Assembly (NCBI RefSeq): GCF_022601685.1 | Contig: NZ_JAKUML010000018.1 | Coordinates: 1-52,155 of the forward strand | Length of the DNA: 52,155 bases | Direction of reading: 5' to 3' | Source: Acinetobacter sedimenti | Lineage (GTDB): Bacteria > Pseudomonadota > Gammaproteobacteria > Pseudomonadales > Moraxellaceae | Part shown: positions 1 through 9,580 of the stretch, one piece after another | Numbering within the stretch: position 1 is the first letter of the stretch | Layout of the letters: every line of letters begins with the position of its first letter | Program-made: the position numbers and the translations under genes | Notes under the pieces: model-generated | What the model was told of the DNA's origin: nothing | The model's input: only the letters and a program-made list of their open reading frames with translations | The model's database searches: none

Positions 1-87
1 AATTCAAAACGTAGACATGGTTCCAATGGTCAACGTTCTCCATTAGATTATGAAAAGGCCCATCAAAAGATGGTTATATGTGTCTAG
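1..87 (+). CDS. IS3-family transposase OrfB, C-terminal end (partial)
   Basis: The window opens inside an open frame that reads 28 codons before a TAG stop. The readable end contains KRRHGSNGQRSPLDYE, which matches the usual C-terminal signature of IS3-family OrfB (DDE integrase) proteins, where an R-R-H-x-x-N-G-x-x-S-P motif lies just before the stop. Only this tail is inside the window, so the rest of the element, including the catalytic DDE residues, cannot be judged. It runs toward the convergent glcB gene and is separated from it by a bidirectional terminator. Confidence 0.7.
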   Translation, partial: NSKRRHGSNGQRSPLDYEKAHQKMVICV

Positions 88-110
88 AATTTTGGTGGCT
101 ATTCAGGGTT
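1..110 (+). mobile_element. Right end of an IS3-type insertion sequence
   Basis: The transposase tail is followed within about 20 bases by sequence expected to hold the right terminal inverted repeat (from about 80 to 105, possibly ending at TTCA). The left end lies outside the window, so the repeat pair and the target duplication cannot be confirmed and the boundary is approximate. Confidence 0.4.
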
Positions 111-172
111 AGTTTTGAACTTGCATCAGTCGATTTAGCAAATAAGTTCGTAATCTTATCGTGTTAAACATC

Positions 173-208
173 AAAAAAAGACTCAGTAAAAACTGAGTCT
201 TTCTTTTT
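173..208 (-). terminator. Bidirectional intrinsic terminator after glcB
   Basis: There is a perfect 11-bp stem (AAAGACTCAGT at 177-187 pairing with 192-202) with a 4-base AAAA loop. An A-tract lies on the left and a T-rich tract on the right, so it can end transcription of glcB on the minus strand and of the transposase on the plus strand. Confidence 0.85.
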
Positions 209-229
209 AAAGCGGTATCATCGAAATGA

Positions 230-2392
230 TTAGTCGCCTTGATAACCTTTCAGCTTCAAACGTGCAGCGTGCAATAGTGGCTCTGTATAGCCCGATGGTT
301 GCTCTGCGCCTTTGAAGATCAAGTCAGATGCGGCTTGGAACGCAATACCGTCAAAGTTTGGCGCCATAGGCGTGTATAGCGGATCATTGGCATTTTGCTC
401 ATCGACGATTTTCGCCATGCGCTTCAATACTTCTTCCACTTGCGCTTGAGTCACGATACCGTGACGCAACCAGTTGGCAACGTGTTGAGATGAAATACGC
501 AATGTTGCACGGTCTTCCATCAAACCGACATTGTTGATGTCTGGTACTTTTGAACAACCTACACCCAAGTCAACCCAACGTACTACATAACCCAAGATAC
601 CTTGACAGTTATTTTCAAGTTCGTTGTTGATCTCATCCGCTGACCAATTGGTTTCTGGTGCAAATGGTGGTGTCAATAGATCGTCTAAAGACAACATTTG
701 TTCAGTTTTCAATTGATCTTGACGTGCTTTGACGTTGATTTGATGATAGTGCATTGCGTGAAGTGCTGCACCAGTCGGTGACGGTACCCATGCACAGCTT
801 GCACCTGCATTTGGATGTGCAGTCTTCGTCGCAAGCATGTCTTTCATGCTGTCAGGTTTTGGCCACATGCCTTTACCGATTTGTGCTTTACCTTGTAAAC
901 CACATGCAAGACCGATAGCGACGTTACGGTTTTCGTAAGCGGCAATCCATTTTTGTGTTTTCACAGCTTCTTTACGAACCACTGGCGCAGCTTCCATAGA
1001 TGTATGGATTTCATCACCTGTACGATCCATAAAGCCTGTGTTGATGAAGATGGTACGATCTTTCGCTTCAGCGATACAGTTCTTCAAGTTCACAGAAGTA
1101 CGACGTTCTTCGTCCATGATACCGACTTTCAACGTCTTATCAGGAAGACCTAAAGCTTTCTCTACACGACCAAATAATTCAACCGTAAATGCAACTTCTT
1201 CTGGACCGTGCATTTTTGGTTTAACGATGTACATCGAACCTTTACGAGAGTTCTTAAGTTCGTTTTGACCTTTGATGTCTGCAATCGTAAGCAAAGGTGT
1301 AACCAATGCGTCCATGATGCCTTCAAAGATTTCTTGACCATCAACCAAGATCGCAGGGTTTGTCATCAAGTGACCAACATTACGAAGTAACATCAATGAA
1401 CGACCGTGAAGCGTCGTTTCGCCACCGATCAAGTTTTTGCAAGTACGATCCGCATTCAAAGTACGAGTGATGACTTTATCACCTTTGGCAATTGATTCTT
1501 GAAGCGTACCACGCATCAAACCTAACCAGTTGCGATAGCCTTCAACTTTCTCTTCTGCATCAACCGCAGCAACCGAATCTTCCAAATCTTGAATGGTCGT
1601 GATTGCCGCTTCCATGATGAGATCTTTCACGCCAGCAGAATCCGCTTGACCGATTGGGCTAGACGCATCTACTTCAATAATCACATGCAGACCGTTGTTT
1701 AGTAGAACAATTTCTTTCGGTGCAGACGTTTCGCCGTTGAAGCCAACGAATTGCGCTTCATTTTTCAAAGTCGTTGTTGAGCCGTCTTTAAGCGTAACAA
1801 CTAAAGCATTTGATGCCACAGCATATTTGGTCACATCATCGTGTGTACCTTGTGCCAATGGGAATGTTTCATTTAAGAAGTTCTTCGCAAATGCGATAAC
1901 TTTTGCACCACGTGCAGGATTGTAGCCTACGCCTTTTTCTGCGCCATCTTCATCAGAGATCACGTCGAAGCCATACAAGGCATCGTACAATGAACCCCAA
2001 CGTGCATTCGCCGCATTCAAGCAATAACGTGCATTACGTACAGGTACAACCAATTGCGCACCTGCAAGAAGTGCAATCTCTTCATCAACATTTTCAGTAG
2101 TGATTTGGAAGTCTGCAACTTCAGGCTCTAAATAACCGATCTCTGTTAAGAATGCTTTGTACGCTTCAAGTTCAAACTTGTTATTACGATGCCATTCATC
2201 AATTTGCTTTTGCAAAGCATCACGTTTTTCTAATAAGGCTTTATTCTTTGGGCTAAGATCGACAACGACTTGTTCAAAGTTTTTCCAGTATGTTGCACTG
2301 TCGATGCCACTGCCTGGGAGTGCTTCATTTTCAATAAAATCATAAAGTTCTTTGGCAATCGCAAGTTTGCCCTGTTGAATACGTTGAGTCAT
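230..2392 (-). CDS. glcB: Malate synthase G
   Basis: A 720-residue protein that matches malate synthase G in length (E. coli about 723) and sequence throughout. It condenses glyoxylate and acetyl-CoA to malate in the glyoxylate bypass and needs Mg2+. Visible family landmarks include [21 protein letters not shown] around residue 270, the RTLNADR and MHGPEEV segments in the barrel, and the C-terminal [18 protein letters not shown]. Form G is the single-chain monomeric type found in many proteobacteria. The start is preceded by TAGGAAG, a good ribosome binding site. The gene stands alone, with a terminator directly after the stop, and no glc operon genes are adjacent. Confidence 0.97.
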   Translation of the reverse strand: MTQRIQQGKLAIAKELYDFIENEALPGSGIDSATYWKNFEQVVVDLSPKNKALLEKRDALQKQIDEWHRNNKFELEAYKAFLTEIGYLEPEVADFQITTENVDEEIALLAGAQLVVPVRNARYCLNAANARWGSLYDALYGFDVISDEDGAEKGVGYNPARGAKVIAFAKNFLNETFPLAQGTHDDVTKYAVASNALVVTLKDGSTTTLKNEAQFVGFNGETSAPKEIVLLNNGLHVIIEVDASSPIGQADSAGVKDLIMEAAITTIQDLEDSVAAVDAEEKVEGYRNWLGLMRGTLQESIAKGDKVITRTLNADRTCKNLIGGETTLHGRSLMLLRNVGHLMTNPAILVDGQEIFEGIMDALVTPLLTIADIKGQNELKNSRKGSMYIVKPKMHGPEEVAFTVELFGRVEKALGLPDKTLKVGIMDEERRTSVNLKNCIAEAKDRTIFINTGFMDRTGDEIHTSMEAAPVVRKEAVKTQKWIAAYENRNVAIGLACGLQGKAQIGKGMWPKPDSMKDMLATKTAHPNAGASCAWVPSPTGAALHAMHYHQINVKARQDQLKTEQMLSLDDLLTPPFAPETNWSADEINNELENNCQGILGYVVRWVDLGVGCSKVPDINNVGLMEDRATLRISSQHVANWLRHGIVTQAQVEEVLKRMAKIVDEQNANDPLYTPMAPNFDGIAFQAASDLIFKGAEQPSGYTEPLLHAARLKLKGYQGD

Positions 2393-2610
2393 TGTACTTC
2401 CTAACTTTTGGATACTTTGAATTTTTGATTAAGGTTCAGTTCAGCTTACATACATAAATAGATGTAGATGCAAACTCAATAGACGCAAAATTCAATTAAA
2501 CGACTAGTATACTGATGAAAAATCATCTGCATACCTCTATTACCACGTAAAATAATAAACATGTTTTGAGAAAATAATAGTCTTTTCTCAAGCCTGTAAT
2601 GCTTTTACAC

Positions 2611-2659
2611 AAAAAAGCTGATCAATCAAACCATTCTGCATCAATTCAATTGATCAACT
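2611..2659 (-). terminator. Probable intrinsic terminator after zapE
   Basis: On the minus strand a 10-bp stem (AGTTGATCAA pairing with TTGATCAGCT, one G-U pair) is followed by six U residues. The loop is long (about 24 bases), which lowers confidence. Confidence 0.5.
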
Positions 2660-2667
2660 AACTTTCT

Positions 2668-3810
2668 TCAGATCAACTCACGCTGTGTCGCATTAGTCGA
2701 TTCATTCAAACGATGTTCAGTATTGAGGTAATCTTCCGACTGCATCTCTAGCAAACGTGAACGAGTTCGCTCAATCTCAAATGCAAGGCGTTCACCTTTA
2801 TATAACTGGATAATGGAGTCTTCTGATGTCAAAATCAACTTCACACGGCGATCATAAAACTCATCTACTAAATAAATAAATCGACGTGTGCCATCTGCCA
2901 AATGATCATTGAGATGTGGAATATGGCTCACAAGCACTGTATTGTAAGTATTCGCAATCTCAATAAAATCCGCAGGACTACGAGGTTTCAAACATAGCTC
3001 AGAAAAGTCACACCATAATACATCCTCTGTGTGCATGCGTGTTACGACCACACGATTGTTGACCAAAATCGGTTCTGGTGATTTGACTTGATTGGTTGTC
3101 AAACTATGAAAGCGTTCTTCGATCCACGCTTCATGCTCACGATTCAGCGGATATTTAAACAGTTGTGATTGTTTCAGTACACGTAGACGGTAATCCACAC
3201 CTGAATCAACATTAAGCACGGTACAATTCTTTTTCACCAATTCAATCGTTGGTAAGAAGCGATCACGATGAATGCCATTCTTATACAACCCATCAGGTGC
3301 AATATTTGACGTCGCAACCAAAGTCACACCACGACTAAATAGCTTTTGGAATAGATCACCCAAAATCATCGCATCGGTAACATTCGATACAAAAAATTCA
3401 TCGAAACAAATCACCACCGCATCACGATAAATCTGATCGGCAACGATATCGAGCGGATTACGCTGACCTGAAAGTTTATTGAGCTCTAGATGTACGTGTT
3501 GCATAAAGTGGTGAAAGTGCATGCGCATCTTACGGCGAAATGGTACAGCATCATAAAACTGATCCATCAACCACGTTTTACCGCGCCCTACACCGCCCCA
3601 CATATAGACACCATCAGGCGAATCCTGACGACGGAAACGACGAAATGCTTTTTTTGAAGATTTGTAGCGTTGAATCAGCTCTTGCCAAACTCGTTCTAGG
3701 TTTTCTACTGCTTTGGCTTGTTCAATATCAGGACTAAACTGACCTGAATCTAAAGCATTTTGATAACGGGTAGCAGGAGAAAGCACTTCGACGGTATGGA
3801 AAGTATTCAT
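2668..3810 (-). CDS. zapE: Cell division ATPase ZapE (AFG1-like)
   Basis: A 380-residue P-loop ATPase of the AFG1/ZapE family. Walker A is GGVGRGKT at residues 72-79 and Walker B is VVICFDEFF near 132-140, followed by the sensor-type segment LVATSNIAPDGLY. Family length is about 360-380, so it appears full length. In E. coli ZapE associates with the Z-ring late in constriction and affects FtsZ polymers in an ATP-dependent manner. It is a single gene here, with its own terminator, between glcB and a DUF2505 gene. The N-terminal 30 residues are variable and the start is the first in-frame ATG. Confidence 0.93.
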   Translation of the reverse strand: MNTFHTVEVLSPATRYQNALDSGQFSPDIEQAKAVENLERVWQELIQRYKSSKKAFRRFRRQDSPDGVYMWGGVGRGKTWLMDQFYDAVPFRRKMRMHFHHFMQHVHLELNKLSGQRNPLDIVADQIYRDAVVICFDEFFVSNVTDAMILGDLFQKLFSRGVTLVATSNIAPDGLYKNGIHRDRFLPTIELVKKNCTVLNVDSGVDYRLRVLKQSQLFKYPLNREHEAWIEERFHSLTTNQVKSPEPILVNNRVVVTRMHTEDVLWCDFSELCLKPRSPADFIEIANTYNTVLVSHIPHLNDHLADGTRRFIYLVDEFYDRRVKLILTSEDSIIQLYKGERLAFEIERTRSRLLEMQSEDYLNTEHRLNESTNATQRELI

Positions 3811-3994
3811 AGGAGATAAAGTATTTATACAACTGTGTAAAATAGTATAACAGACCGAGTGGAAGAAACATGCAACTTTAGTGAAAGCACAGTCAGCTCA
3901 AAACTGAAATATACTGCACAATCACCAAGTTGTATGTCAAAAATACATTAGAAATTGAACATTAGAAATTTTATATTTAAAAAATATCTAAAGA

Positions 3995-4495
3995 TTACGC
4001 ACTTGCCAATTTCTTTTTGATTTCGTCTTCAACGATTGAAATTTCTAAGTCGCTAAAACGGCGAATTTCACCTTCTGCATGTTTTTCAAGCATACCGCCG
4101 ATAAGTGGAACTTTCACCTTAACCGTCCAATTCAGCTTAAAATTCACTTGGTTTTCGTCGCCTGTCACGGTACGTTGACTGGTCGCTTGTAGTGGAAGAT
4201 TTGCACCAAGCTCAACCGTCGAAGTGAGTTGTTCAACATTGGTCACATCACTACGCTTTAAACGAAAAGCATCTTTCAGCAATTTTTTAGCGATCTCTGG
4301 AATATTCACATCAAGATTGTATTCACGACGCAAAGTGTAAATATCACCATTCAAATTTGATTCGATAATTTCGAGCTTTTCCCCTGGAATACGGCGACAC
4401 ACTGCTTCGTGTAATTCGGTATCTTTAACCAAAGTTTTAAACTGCTCAAGTGAAACCCCAGTAATCGTTGCTTCGACAGTAAACTGATGTGCCAT
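3995..4495 (-). CDS. DUF2505 family protein
   Basis: About 166 residues beginning MAHQFTVEATITGVSLEQF. The pattern of an N-terminal strand, VCRRIPGEKLEIIESNLNG, and a central 'tvTGDENQVNFKLNWTVKVKVPLIGGMLEK' segment matches the DUF2505 family, which has a START/SRPBCC-like lipid- or ligand-binding fold. No biochemical role is known. The internal ATG at 4495 is chosen because a GAAG stretch lies about seven bases upstream; an upstream ATG at 4510 would add five residues and has no visible binding site. There is no signal peptide and no membrane segment. Neighbours give no functional hint. Confidence 0.75.
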   Translation of the reverse strand: MAHQFTVEATITGVSLEQFKTLVKDTELHEAVCRRIPGEKLEIIESNLNGDIYTLRREYNLDVNIPEIAKKLLKDAFRLKRSDVTNVEQLTSTVELGANLPLQATSQRTVTGDENQVNFKLNWTVKVKVPLIGGMLEKHAEGEIRRFSDLEISIVEDEIKKKLASA

Positions 4496-4583
4496 AAACT
4501 TCATTTCCATAGTTTGGTTTTTTATTGGAGTGCTTATTTAACTGGAATTCTGCACATTTGTAAAACGCATTTTTAGCCAAAAC

Positions 4584-5408
4584 TTAAACACCATTTTTCA
4601 TAAGTGTTCTGAGTGCTCTTTTGACAATGTATTGCGTTGCTTTCATATGCTTTGGATTGGCGTGACTTTGTTTCAACCACTGATCACATAGAGTCTGCAC
4701 AAACTCAGGTTTTGTTTTACTGGCGTCATTGAGCCAATTTGCTACGCTATCCTGTACATATTTTTCAGGATCTTGATAAAGTGGCTCTAGTAATGACAAC
4801 GCCAGTTCAGGATTATCTTTTAAATCTTCAATATGATTGCACCATACGCCACGTGGACGAGTGGCTTCAGTGGCAAAACGCCGTATAAACGCATCTTCAT
4901 GCACCACCCAACCTTGCAAAATCTCAATGCTTTGCTCAAGCTGTAAAATAATATAGGGACGCATCGCCATCCAAGCCACTTCACGCACGCCAAAATGGGT
5001 ATCCTGGGCAAATGGCTGAATTACCCTAAATCGCTCTGATAAGCTCATTTCTGGATTAAGTACAACTGCATAACACGCCCAACAGCGCACCATATCTGAT
5101 TGATGTGTAATGATTTTCGATAATAATTTTATTGAATGTTCCGACAAAGCAAGCTGATACAGCAAGCTACCAATACACGCATTTCGACTATTCACCGTAG
5201 GCTTTTTCAGGTTTTCAATCTGTTTCTGCATATTGGTAAAATGCGCAGATAAATCCAGTTCAGCCAAGAAATTTTTCAATAATTCGACTTGATCGACAGC
5301 CAGCCATTCCACCAAATTTGCAGATTCGATTTCACCACGATTAAGCTGTTCTAAAATGCTTTGTGGAATATCTTTGGTGCTTCTTGCACCTTTACGCGCT
5401 GTGTTCAT
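4584..5408 (-). CDS. DNA alkylation repair (AlkC/AlkD-like) HEAT-repeat protein
   Basis: A 274-residue, helix-rich protein. The C-terminal half carries features of the AlkC/AlkD glycosylase superfamily: RRFATEATRPRGVWC, then DPEKYVQDSVANWLNDASK, then the terminal VKRALRTLMKNG. These correspond to HEAT-like repeats that wrap DNA around a positively charged groove. Family members remove 3-methyladenine or other bulky alkylated bases; whether this one is catalytic cannot be told, as some relatives are inactive. A good ribosome binding site (AAAGAG) precedes the ATG. An unusual 8-bp tandem repeat lies 46-92 bases upstream, where a promoter would be expected. Confidence 0.75.
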   Translation of the reverse strand: MNTARKGARSTKDIPQSILEQLNRGEIESANLVEWLAVDQVELLKNFLAELDLSAHFTNMQKQIENLKKPTVNSRNACIGSLLYQLALSEHSIKLLSKIITHQSDMVRCWACYAVVLNPEMSLSERFRVIQPFAQDTHFGVREVAWMAMRPYIILQLEQSIEILQGWVVHEDAFIRRFATEATRPRGVWCNHIEDLKDNPELALSLLEPLYQDPEKYVQDSVANWLNDASKTKPEFVQTLCDQWLKQSHANPKHMKATQYIVKRALRTLMKNGV

Positions 5409-5453
5409 CAGTTCTCTTTGTGAGTTTTGAGTTGTATAAGAATAATCATACTA

Positions 5454-5500
5454 ACTAAGCCACTAAGCCACTAAGCCACTAAGCCACTAAGCCACTAAGC
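5454..5500. repeat. 8-bp tandem repeat (CACTAAGC, 5.9 copies)
   Basis: Five exact copies of CACTAAGC run from 5461 to 5500, preceded by a 7-base partial copy at 5454-5460. The last copy contains the TAG stop codon of the SMI1/KNR4 gene, and the array lies just upstream of the AlkC/AlkD-like gene. The unit is not a multiple of three, but changes in copy number would fall outside both reading frames and would alter only intergenic length. Confidence 0.95.
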
Positions 5501-6151
5501 ATTTTGAAAAGAATCAAACCAAAATGAATAGTACTGTCCTGCATATTTTTTCATCTGTGGAAAATACCATTTGGCGACACTGTCCACCAAGTTAAAACCA
5601 CGTTCATCATCAATGATTTCAAAGTCAGGATGATTAAGCATGGCATGTTGATAGCAGGCGCACAATAAAAACTGTGGGATATTATCCGCTACCGTGTCGC
5701 CATAATCCCAACCACCCGAACCATGAATGCGCATTTCCACTTGAGTCGTACCACTTTTTAAATCAATAAAATAGGGATCGCCTCCTTCATTCGCAATCAT
5801 AAAATAGTGCGCTGGCCAGCCGTCAATGTCTTCTTTGAGCACTGAATTATAGTTATATCCATCCTGAATAAATTTCAACTCATGTAACGGCAATAAACTC
5901 AGCGGATTACCGACAGTATCTAAGGCGACACCTTTTTGATCGCAGACTTGGACGATATAGTCTTGCAACTCGCTTGGAAATGGATCGTGAAATTCCGCTT
6001 GAATGCGTTTCAGTGCTTCGCTGTTATCGTGCTTGCCTTGCATGGTAAATTCTTGATAAACACCTTCATACCATTCATGCCCGACCAGTTTGGGATCAGG
6101 TTCAGGCCAAAATTTTTCAATTTCGAGTAATGCTTCATTTAATTTACTCAT
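5495..6151 (-). CDS. SMI1/KNR4 (SUKH) family protein
   Basis: A 218-residue soluble protein with the SMI1/KNR4 pattern: an N-terminal EFHDPFPSELQDYIVQVCDQKGV helix, SLLPLHELKFIQDGYN, then WPAHYFMIANEGGDPYFIDL and a C-terminal acidic helix. In bacteria such proteins are often immunity proteins in contact-dependent or polymorphic toxin systems, but many stand alone with unknown roles. No toxin gene is adjacent, so no partner is proposed. A clear AAGGAAT ribosome binding site precedes the ATG. The final codons run into the 8-bp repeat, whose first copy supplies the stop. Confidence 0.75.
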   Translation of the reverse strand: MSKLNEALLEIEKFWPEPDPKLVGHEWYEGVYQEFTMQGKHDNSEALKRIQAEFHDPFPSELQDYIVQVCDQKGVALDTVGNPLSLLPLHELKFIQDGYNYNSVLKEDIDGWPAHYFMIANEGGDPYFIDLKSGTTQVEMRIHGSGGWDYGDTVADNIPQFLLCACYQHAMLNHPDFEIIDDERGFNLVDSVAKWYFPQMKKYAGQYYSFWFDSFQNA

Positions 6152-6224
6152 GTTATTCCTTTTTATATGGGTAATTTATTGCAATGAATAACTTTTTATT
6201 GATTAGTAGTCGCCCATCAAGCAT

Positions 6225-7172
6225 TCAATTTAATAACTGCTGTTCAATCCGCCCAAGCCGTTTGCTCAATCGCCAATTCAGCAGATAAAAAATCACCACC
6301 AACACAGCAAAGCTAATAATCAAAGCAATTAAAATCAATTGCATGATCTGCACAATACGATTCGCTTCATTGACTTGATTTTGCACGGTTTCGGCAAAAG
6401 GTGTGACTGCTTTGCCGTAGATTTGATGCTGCATCATCCACAGTTGTTCAGGCTTAAAACCATACGCCACCATTTGAGTTGTATCATTTTGCTCAACTTT
6501 GGCAAGTTTGGATAAATAAGCCAATGCCACTTCACGATCTATTGGACGATGTAAAATAGCAGTTTGTGCTAAAAGGTAATCTGCAACAGGCTCTTCAATT
6601 TTACTTTGCTGAATATAACGATAAACGTTACTTTGCTGAATATTGGTTTGATACTCAACAGCTTCAAGATACTGTTCTTGTTGACGATCGTTACCAACCC
6701 ATTCGTACTGAGCAAAACTCAATCCTACCCATAACAAGATAAAACTAATCACAAATGCCAAAGTGGTTTGTACAAAGCCTTTCAACTTTTTCTTAAAAAA
6801 AGAGAGTTTCTTAGCGTAGAAAATCAGTAAAATCGCTCCGACAAAAGACACACTGAGCTTTAGCCCAAGCCATAAAATCCACTGAATCAAATGACTAAAA
6901 TAATCATTTTGCCCGCCAATACGATCTTGCACCGCTTGCGCACTAAATGGTACATGGAGTTGTTGCAAAGTCGGTGAAATCTCAAAAAAGGCATAGATCA
7001 ATTGTTGATTAAAATACAACGCCACCACTGCCATGATGCCAAGCAATAAAGACAACATCATTGAAGCACGCATTTTGTTGCACCGTGCTTTGAGTTGGAC
7101 TAAGCCTTGCTCAAACTCAACCTGTTGTTGCACAGATAAATGTACCGAAGACCTATCTTTTAATTTGCTCAT
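6225..7172 (-). CDS. Membrane protein of a TelA-associated cluster
   Basis: A 315-residue protein not recognised as a named family. It has a predicted membrane segment near residues 37-55 (MMLSLLLGIMAVVALYF), further hydrophobic stretches near 93-123 (WILWLGLKLSVSFVGAILLIFY) and 133-153 (TTLAFVISFILLWVGL), a long hydrophilic, probably periplasmic region of about 110 residues, and a last segment near 278-300 (LILIALIISFAVLVVIFYLL). It follows telA by 33 bases on the same strand and is probably co-transcribed with it. A structural or anchoring role for the TelA proteins is inferred from position only. Confidence 0.7.
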   Translation of the reverse strand: MSKLKDRSSVHLSVQQQVEFEQGLVQLKARCNKMRASMMLSLLLGIMAVVALYFNQQLIYAFFEISPTLQQLHVPFSAQAVQDRIGGQNDYFSHLIQWILWLGLKLSVSFVGAILLIFYAKKLSFFKKKLKGFVQTTLAFVISFILLWVGLSFAQYEWVGNDRQQEQYLEAVEYQTNIQQSNVYRYIQQSKIEEPVADYLLAQTAILHRPIDREVALAYLSKLAKVEQNDTTQMVAYGFKPEQLWMMQHQIYGKAVTPFAETVQNQVNEANRIVQIMQLILIALIISFAVLVVIFYLLNWRLSKRLGRIEQQLLN

Positions 7173-7205
7173 ATGTATTTATGCTCAAAATCGAATAAGT
7201 TGAGA

Positions 7206-8363
7206 TTAAGACTTTTTCACTTCAGACTGACTACCTTCGATTACCAATTGATTCAGATTCGATTGTAAAGATTTCAACTTTTCAGTGGCTTGCACACGTT
7301 GTTGCATACCCTCTTTTTGAATCTGAATCACATCATTGACGGTTTTAATCAAAGTATTTTGCACATGCTCTAGCGTTTCTACATCAATCACTGCACGTTG
7401 ATTCGCCTTTGCGGTTTTTACCGAATTATCATGTAAAAGTTCGGCATTACGACGCAGCAACTCATTGGTGGCATCATCAATCGTATTGGCAAGCTCTACG
7501 CTATTTTTCTGCTCATTTAAGGACAGTGCCAAGCTGATCTGATTCTTCCATGCAGGTAAGGTGATGTTTTTAATCGCATAAAACTTATCGACCAGCATCA
7601 GATTATTGGATTGGATAATCCGAATCATCGGTAACGTTTGCAGTGCAGACTGTTGTAGTGTGCGCAGATCATGCACACGCTTTTCCAAATTATTGGCATG
7701 ATGATTCAGATCATAAATCTGACTGACGATCTGATGATTGCCTTGATCATTATTTTGACTGCTTAATTCACTGATTTGATTGGCGATTTGTTTCTGCTTG
7801 AGCTGTCCAGAGGCAACATAGATGCCAAGCTGACGATACTCATCTTGAATCGCACCGTGCATTTTATCCAGCATATCCACGCGTTGTTTTAGACCACCTT
7901 GTGTGGTTTCAATCTCTTTGACCAAGGTGTCGATTTGCGCCTTACTATCATTAAAGCGCAGTTGAAAACTTTGCTTTGCGCCGTTGAATTTCGATAAAAT
8001 CGAACCGATCAAGCCTTTCTTTTTATTCTCAGCAAGCACATTGTCACTATTCAGTTGCTGTGCAACTTGCACCACTTGATTGAGCTTTTGCCCTGTTTCA
8101 TCCAAATCTTTGCTTTGCACCATTTGTAGCAATTCATCGGTATAGCTAGAGGTCGCTAATGCGATATTTTTGCCATATTCCGCCACGCTGTTTTGCCCTA
8201 ATTCATCCAGTTCATGACTGACTTCTTGTACTTGGGCAAAATCTTGTTCTGATAAGCCCAAAGACTGTAAATCCAGTTGCTCAAATTCGGATTGGCTGAG
8301 TTTATTTTCCGTCTGAATGACTTGATTTTGCGGATCAGAAGAAGATGGATTTGAATTACTCAT
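7206..8363 (-). CDS. TelA/KlaA family protein (toxic anion resistance family)
   Basis: About 385 residues of predicted mainly coiled-coil structure. The core ALQTLPMIRIIQSNNLMLV followed by KNITLPAWKNQISLALSLNEQ is the diagnostic signature of the TelA family, named for plasmid tellurite-resistance protein TelA/KlaA. The biochemical function is unknown and most chromosomal members are linked to envelope stress or lantibiotic and anion tolerance by association only. An upstream TTG at 8378 is in frame, but ATG at 8363 is preferred because GAGGA lies at a proper distance before it. It sits between a diverged paralogue and a membrane protein in an apparent three-gene operon. Confidence 0.85.
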   Translation of the reverse strand: MSNSNPSSSDPQNQVIQTENKLSQSEFEQLDLQSLGLSEQDFAQVQEVSHELDELGQNSVAEYGKNIALATSSYTDELLQMVQSKDLDETGQKLNQVVQVAQQLNSDNVLAENKKKGLIGSILSKFNGAKQSFQLRFNDSKAQIDTLVKEIETTQGGLKQRVDMLDKMHGAIQDEYRQLGIYVASGQLKQKQIANQISELSSQNNDQGNHQIVSQIYDLNHHANNLEKRVHDLRTLQQSALQTLPMIRIIQSNNLMLVDKFYAIKNITLPAWKNQISLALSLNEQKNSVELANTIDDATNELLRRNAELLHDNSVKTAKANQRAVIDVETLEHVQNTLIKTVNDVIQIQKEGMQQRVQATEKLKSLQSNLNQLVIEGSQSEVKKS

Positions 8364-8386
8364 GGTTGTTTTCCTCAAGATCGTTT

Positions 8387-9310
8387 TTACTCGAAATTTA
8401 TTTGCTGTTGGACGTTTGTTGGCTTTGGGCTTTGCTGTGCTTGTGTTGACTGGGATTGCGAGCGCTCAATATCTAAAGTCCGAATCAATTGCTCACGTAG
8501 TCGATTGAGTTTTTCCAGTTCCGCAGGACTTTGCCCTGCATAACTCGCCCGAATCTGTTGATACCACAGTGGAATCAATACATTTTTCGCCTCATTAAAA
8601 CGGTCTAAAATTGTCAGCGCCACATTTTGATTGAGCTGAATCTGTGCCATTGCCAGATCTGTGGCATGTTGTGAAGTCATCAGCATGTTGATTTTTTTAT
8701 CCAATCGTATTGAAAATGACTCATATTGAGCACTCGATGCAAACTGCTGAGCTTGCTGTAAAAACTGTTCGCCTGCCTCAATATATTGGGACATTTCCAC
8801 CTGTTTATTTTCTAAGGCTTGGAAATTTTGTTGCGATTGCATGATCTCGCCGTAGACACATTGGCTTAACACTGTCGCTTGCTCAATACTTTTTTCAAGA
8901 CTTTTTAAGAAGTTAATCGAACCTGCCTGATGCTCCAAATCGACACCAAACCAACGATGTAAGAAATGATATTTCTTGGCGCTAAATATTTTTTTCGATT
9001 GATTCAGCTGTTTAATGATGTTTTGAATCAGTCGCCCAAGTTCGGCAGAATGCGCAATATTTGCTTGTGCCAAAAGGCGTTGTTGCTCTTGAATAATCGG
9101 ATCTGCATAATGACTGAGCTTAGACGGATCATTGAGTATGGGCGTGAGAATATCTCGTTGAATGGCGATAATTGCTGATTGTTCGTACTTAGCTTGGTCA
9201 GATTTTGACTGATCAAAGCCATTCTCATGATTTACTGGGTTTAAATCATGTGCATTTTTTTCATCAGACTTTTTGTCTATTCGACTCGATCGCTTAAACG
9301 AAATACCCAA
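8387..9310 (-). CDS. Diverged TelA-like paralogue
   Basis: A 307-residue, glutamine-rich, helical protein upstream of telA. A segment reading MAQIQLNQNVALTILDRFNEAKNVLIPLWYQQIRASYAGQ lines up by eye with the TelA signature of the neighbour (IRIIQSNNLMLV...LPAWKNQISLAL), and MSQYIEAGEQFLQQA lines up with LGIYVASGQLKQKQI. It is therefore probably a shortened, diverged TelA relative. The start is TTG: a stop codon (TAA) lies three codons upstream and no ATG or GTG is available nearby. The ribosome binding site is weak. No signal peptide is seen; the charged N-terminus and Gln-rich C-terminus look disordered. Confidence 0.7.
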   Translation of the reverse strand: MGISFKRSSRIDKKSDEKNAHDLNPVNHENGFDQSKSDQAKYEQSAIIAIQRDILTPILNDPSKLSHYADPIIQEQQRLLAQANIAHSAELGRLIQNIIKQLNQSKKIFSAKKYHFLHRWFGVDLEHQAGSINFLKSLEKSIEQATVLSQCVYGEIMQSQQNFQALENKQVEMSQYIEAGEQFLQQAQQFASSAQYESFSIRLDKKINMLMTSQHATDLAMAQIQLNQNVALTILDRFNEAKNVLIPLWYQQIRASYAGQSPAELEKLNRLREQLIRTLDIERSQSQSTQAQQSPKPTNVQQQINFE

Positions 9311-9580
9311 ATGTACTTAACCCCCAAATGCCTTAGAATCTCTAGATTGCTAACTATACGTTAACAACAAACAATTGAATTACCTGTTAATAATAAATGG
9401 TATTTTCCCTCTCCATTTCAACATTTATCTTTTAAAAATTACAAATTCGCTACGTAGATTTTCACTCATCAAGCAGATGAATTTAAAAGTCATCTGAATG
9501 TCTCAATACAATGAAAGACCCTTGGTTCTGTTATACTTCTTTTCCATTTTTTTTGAATTATTTTTATTCATCTCACGTTT

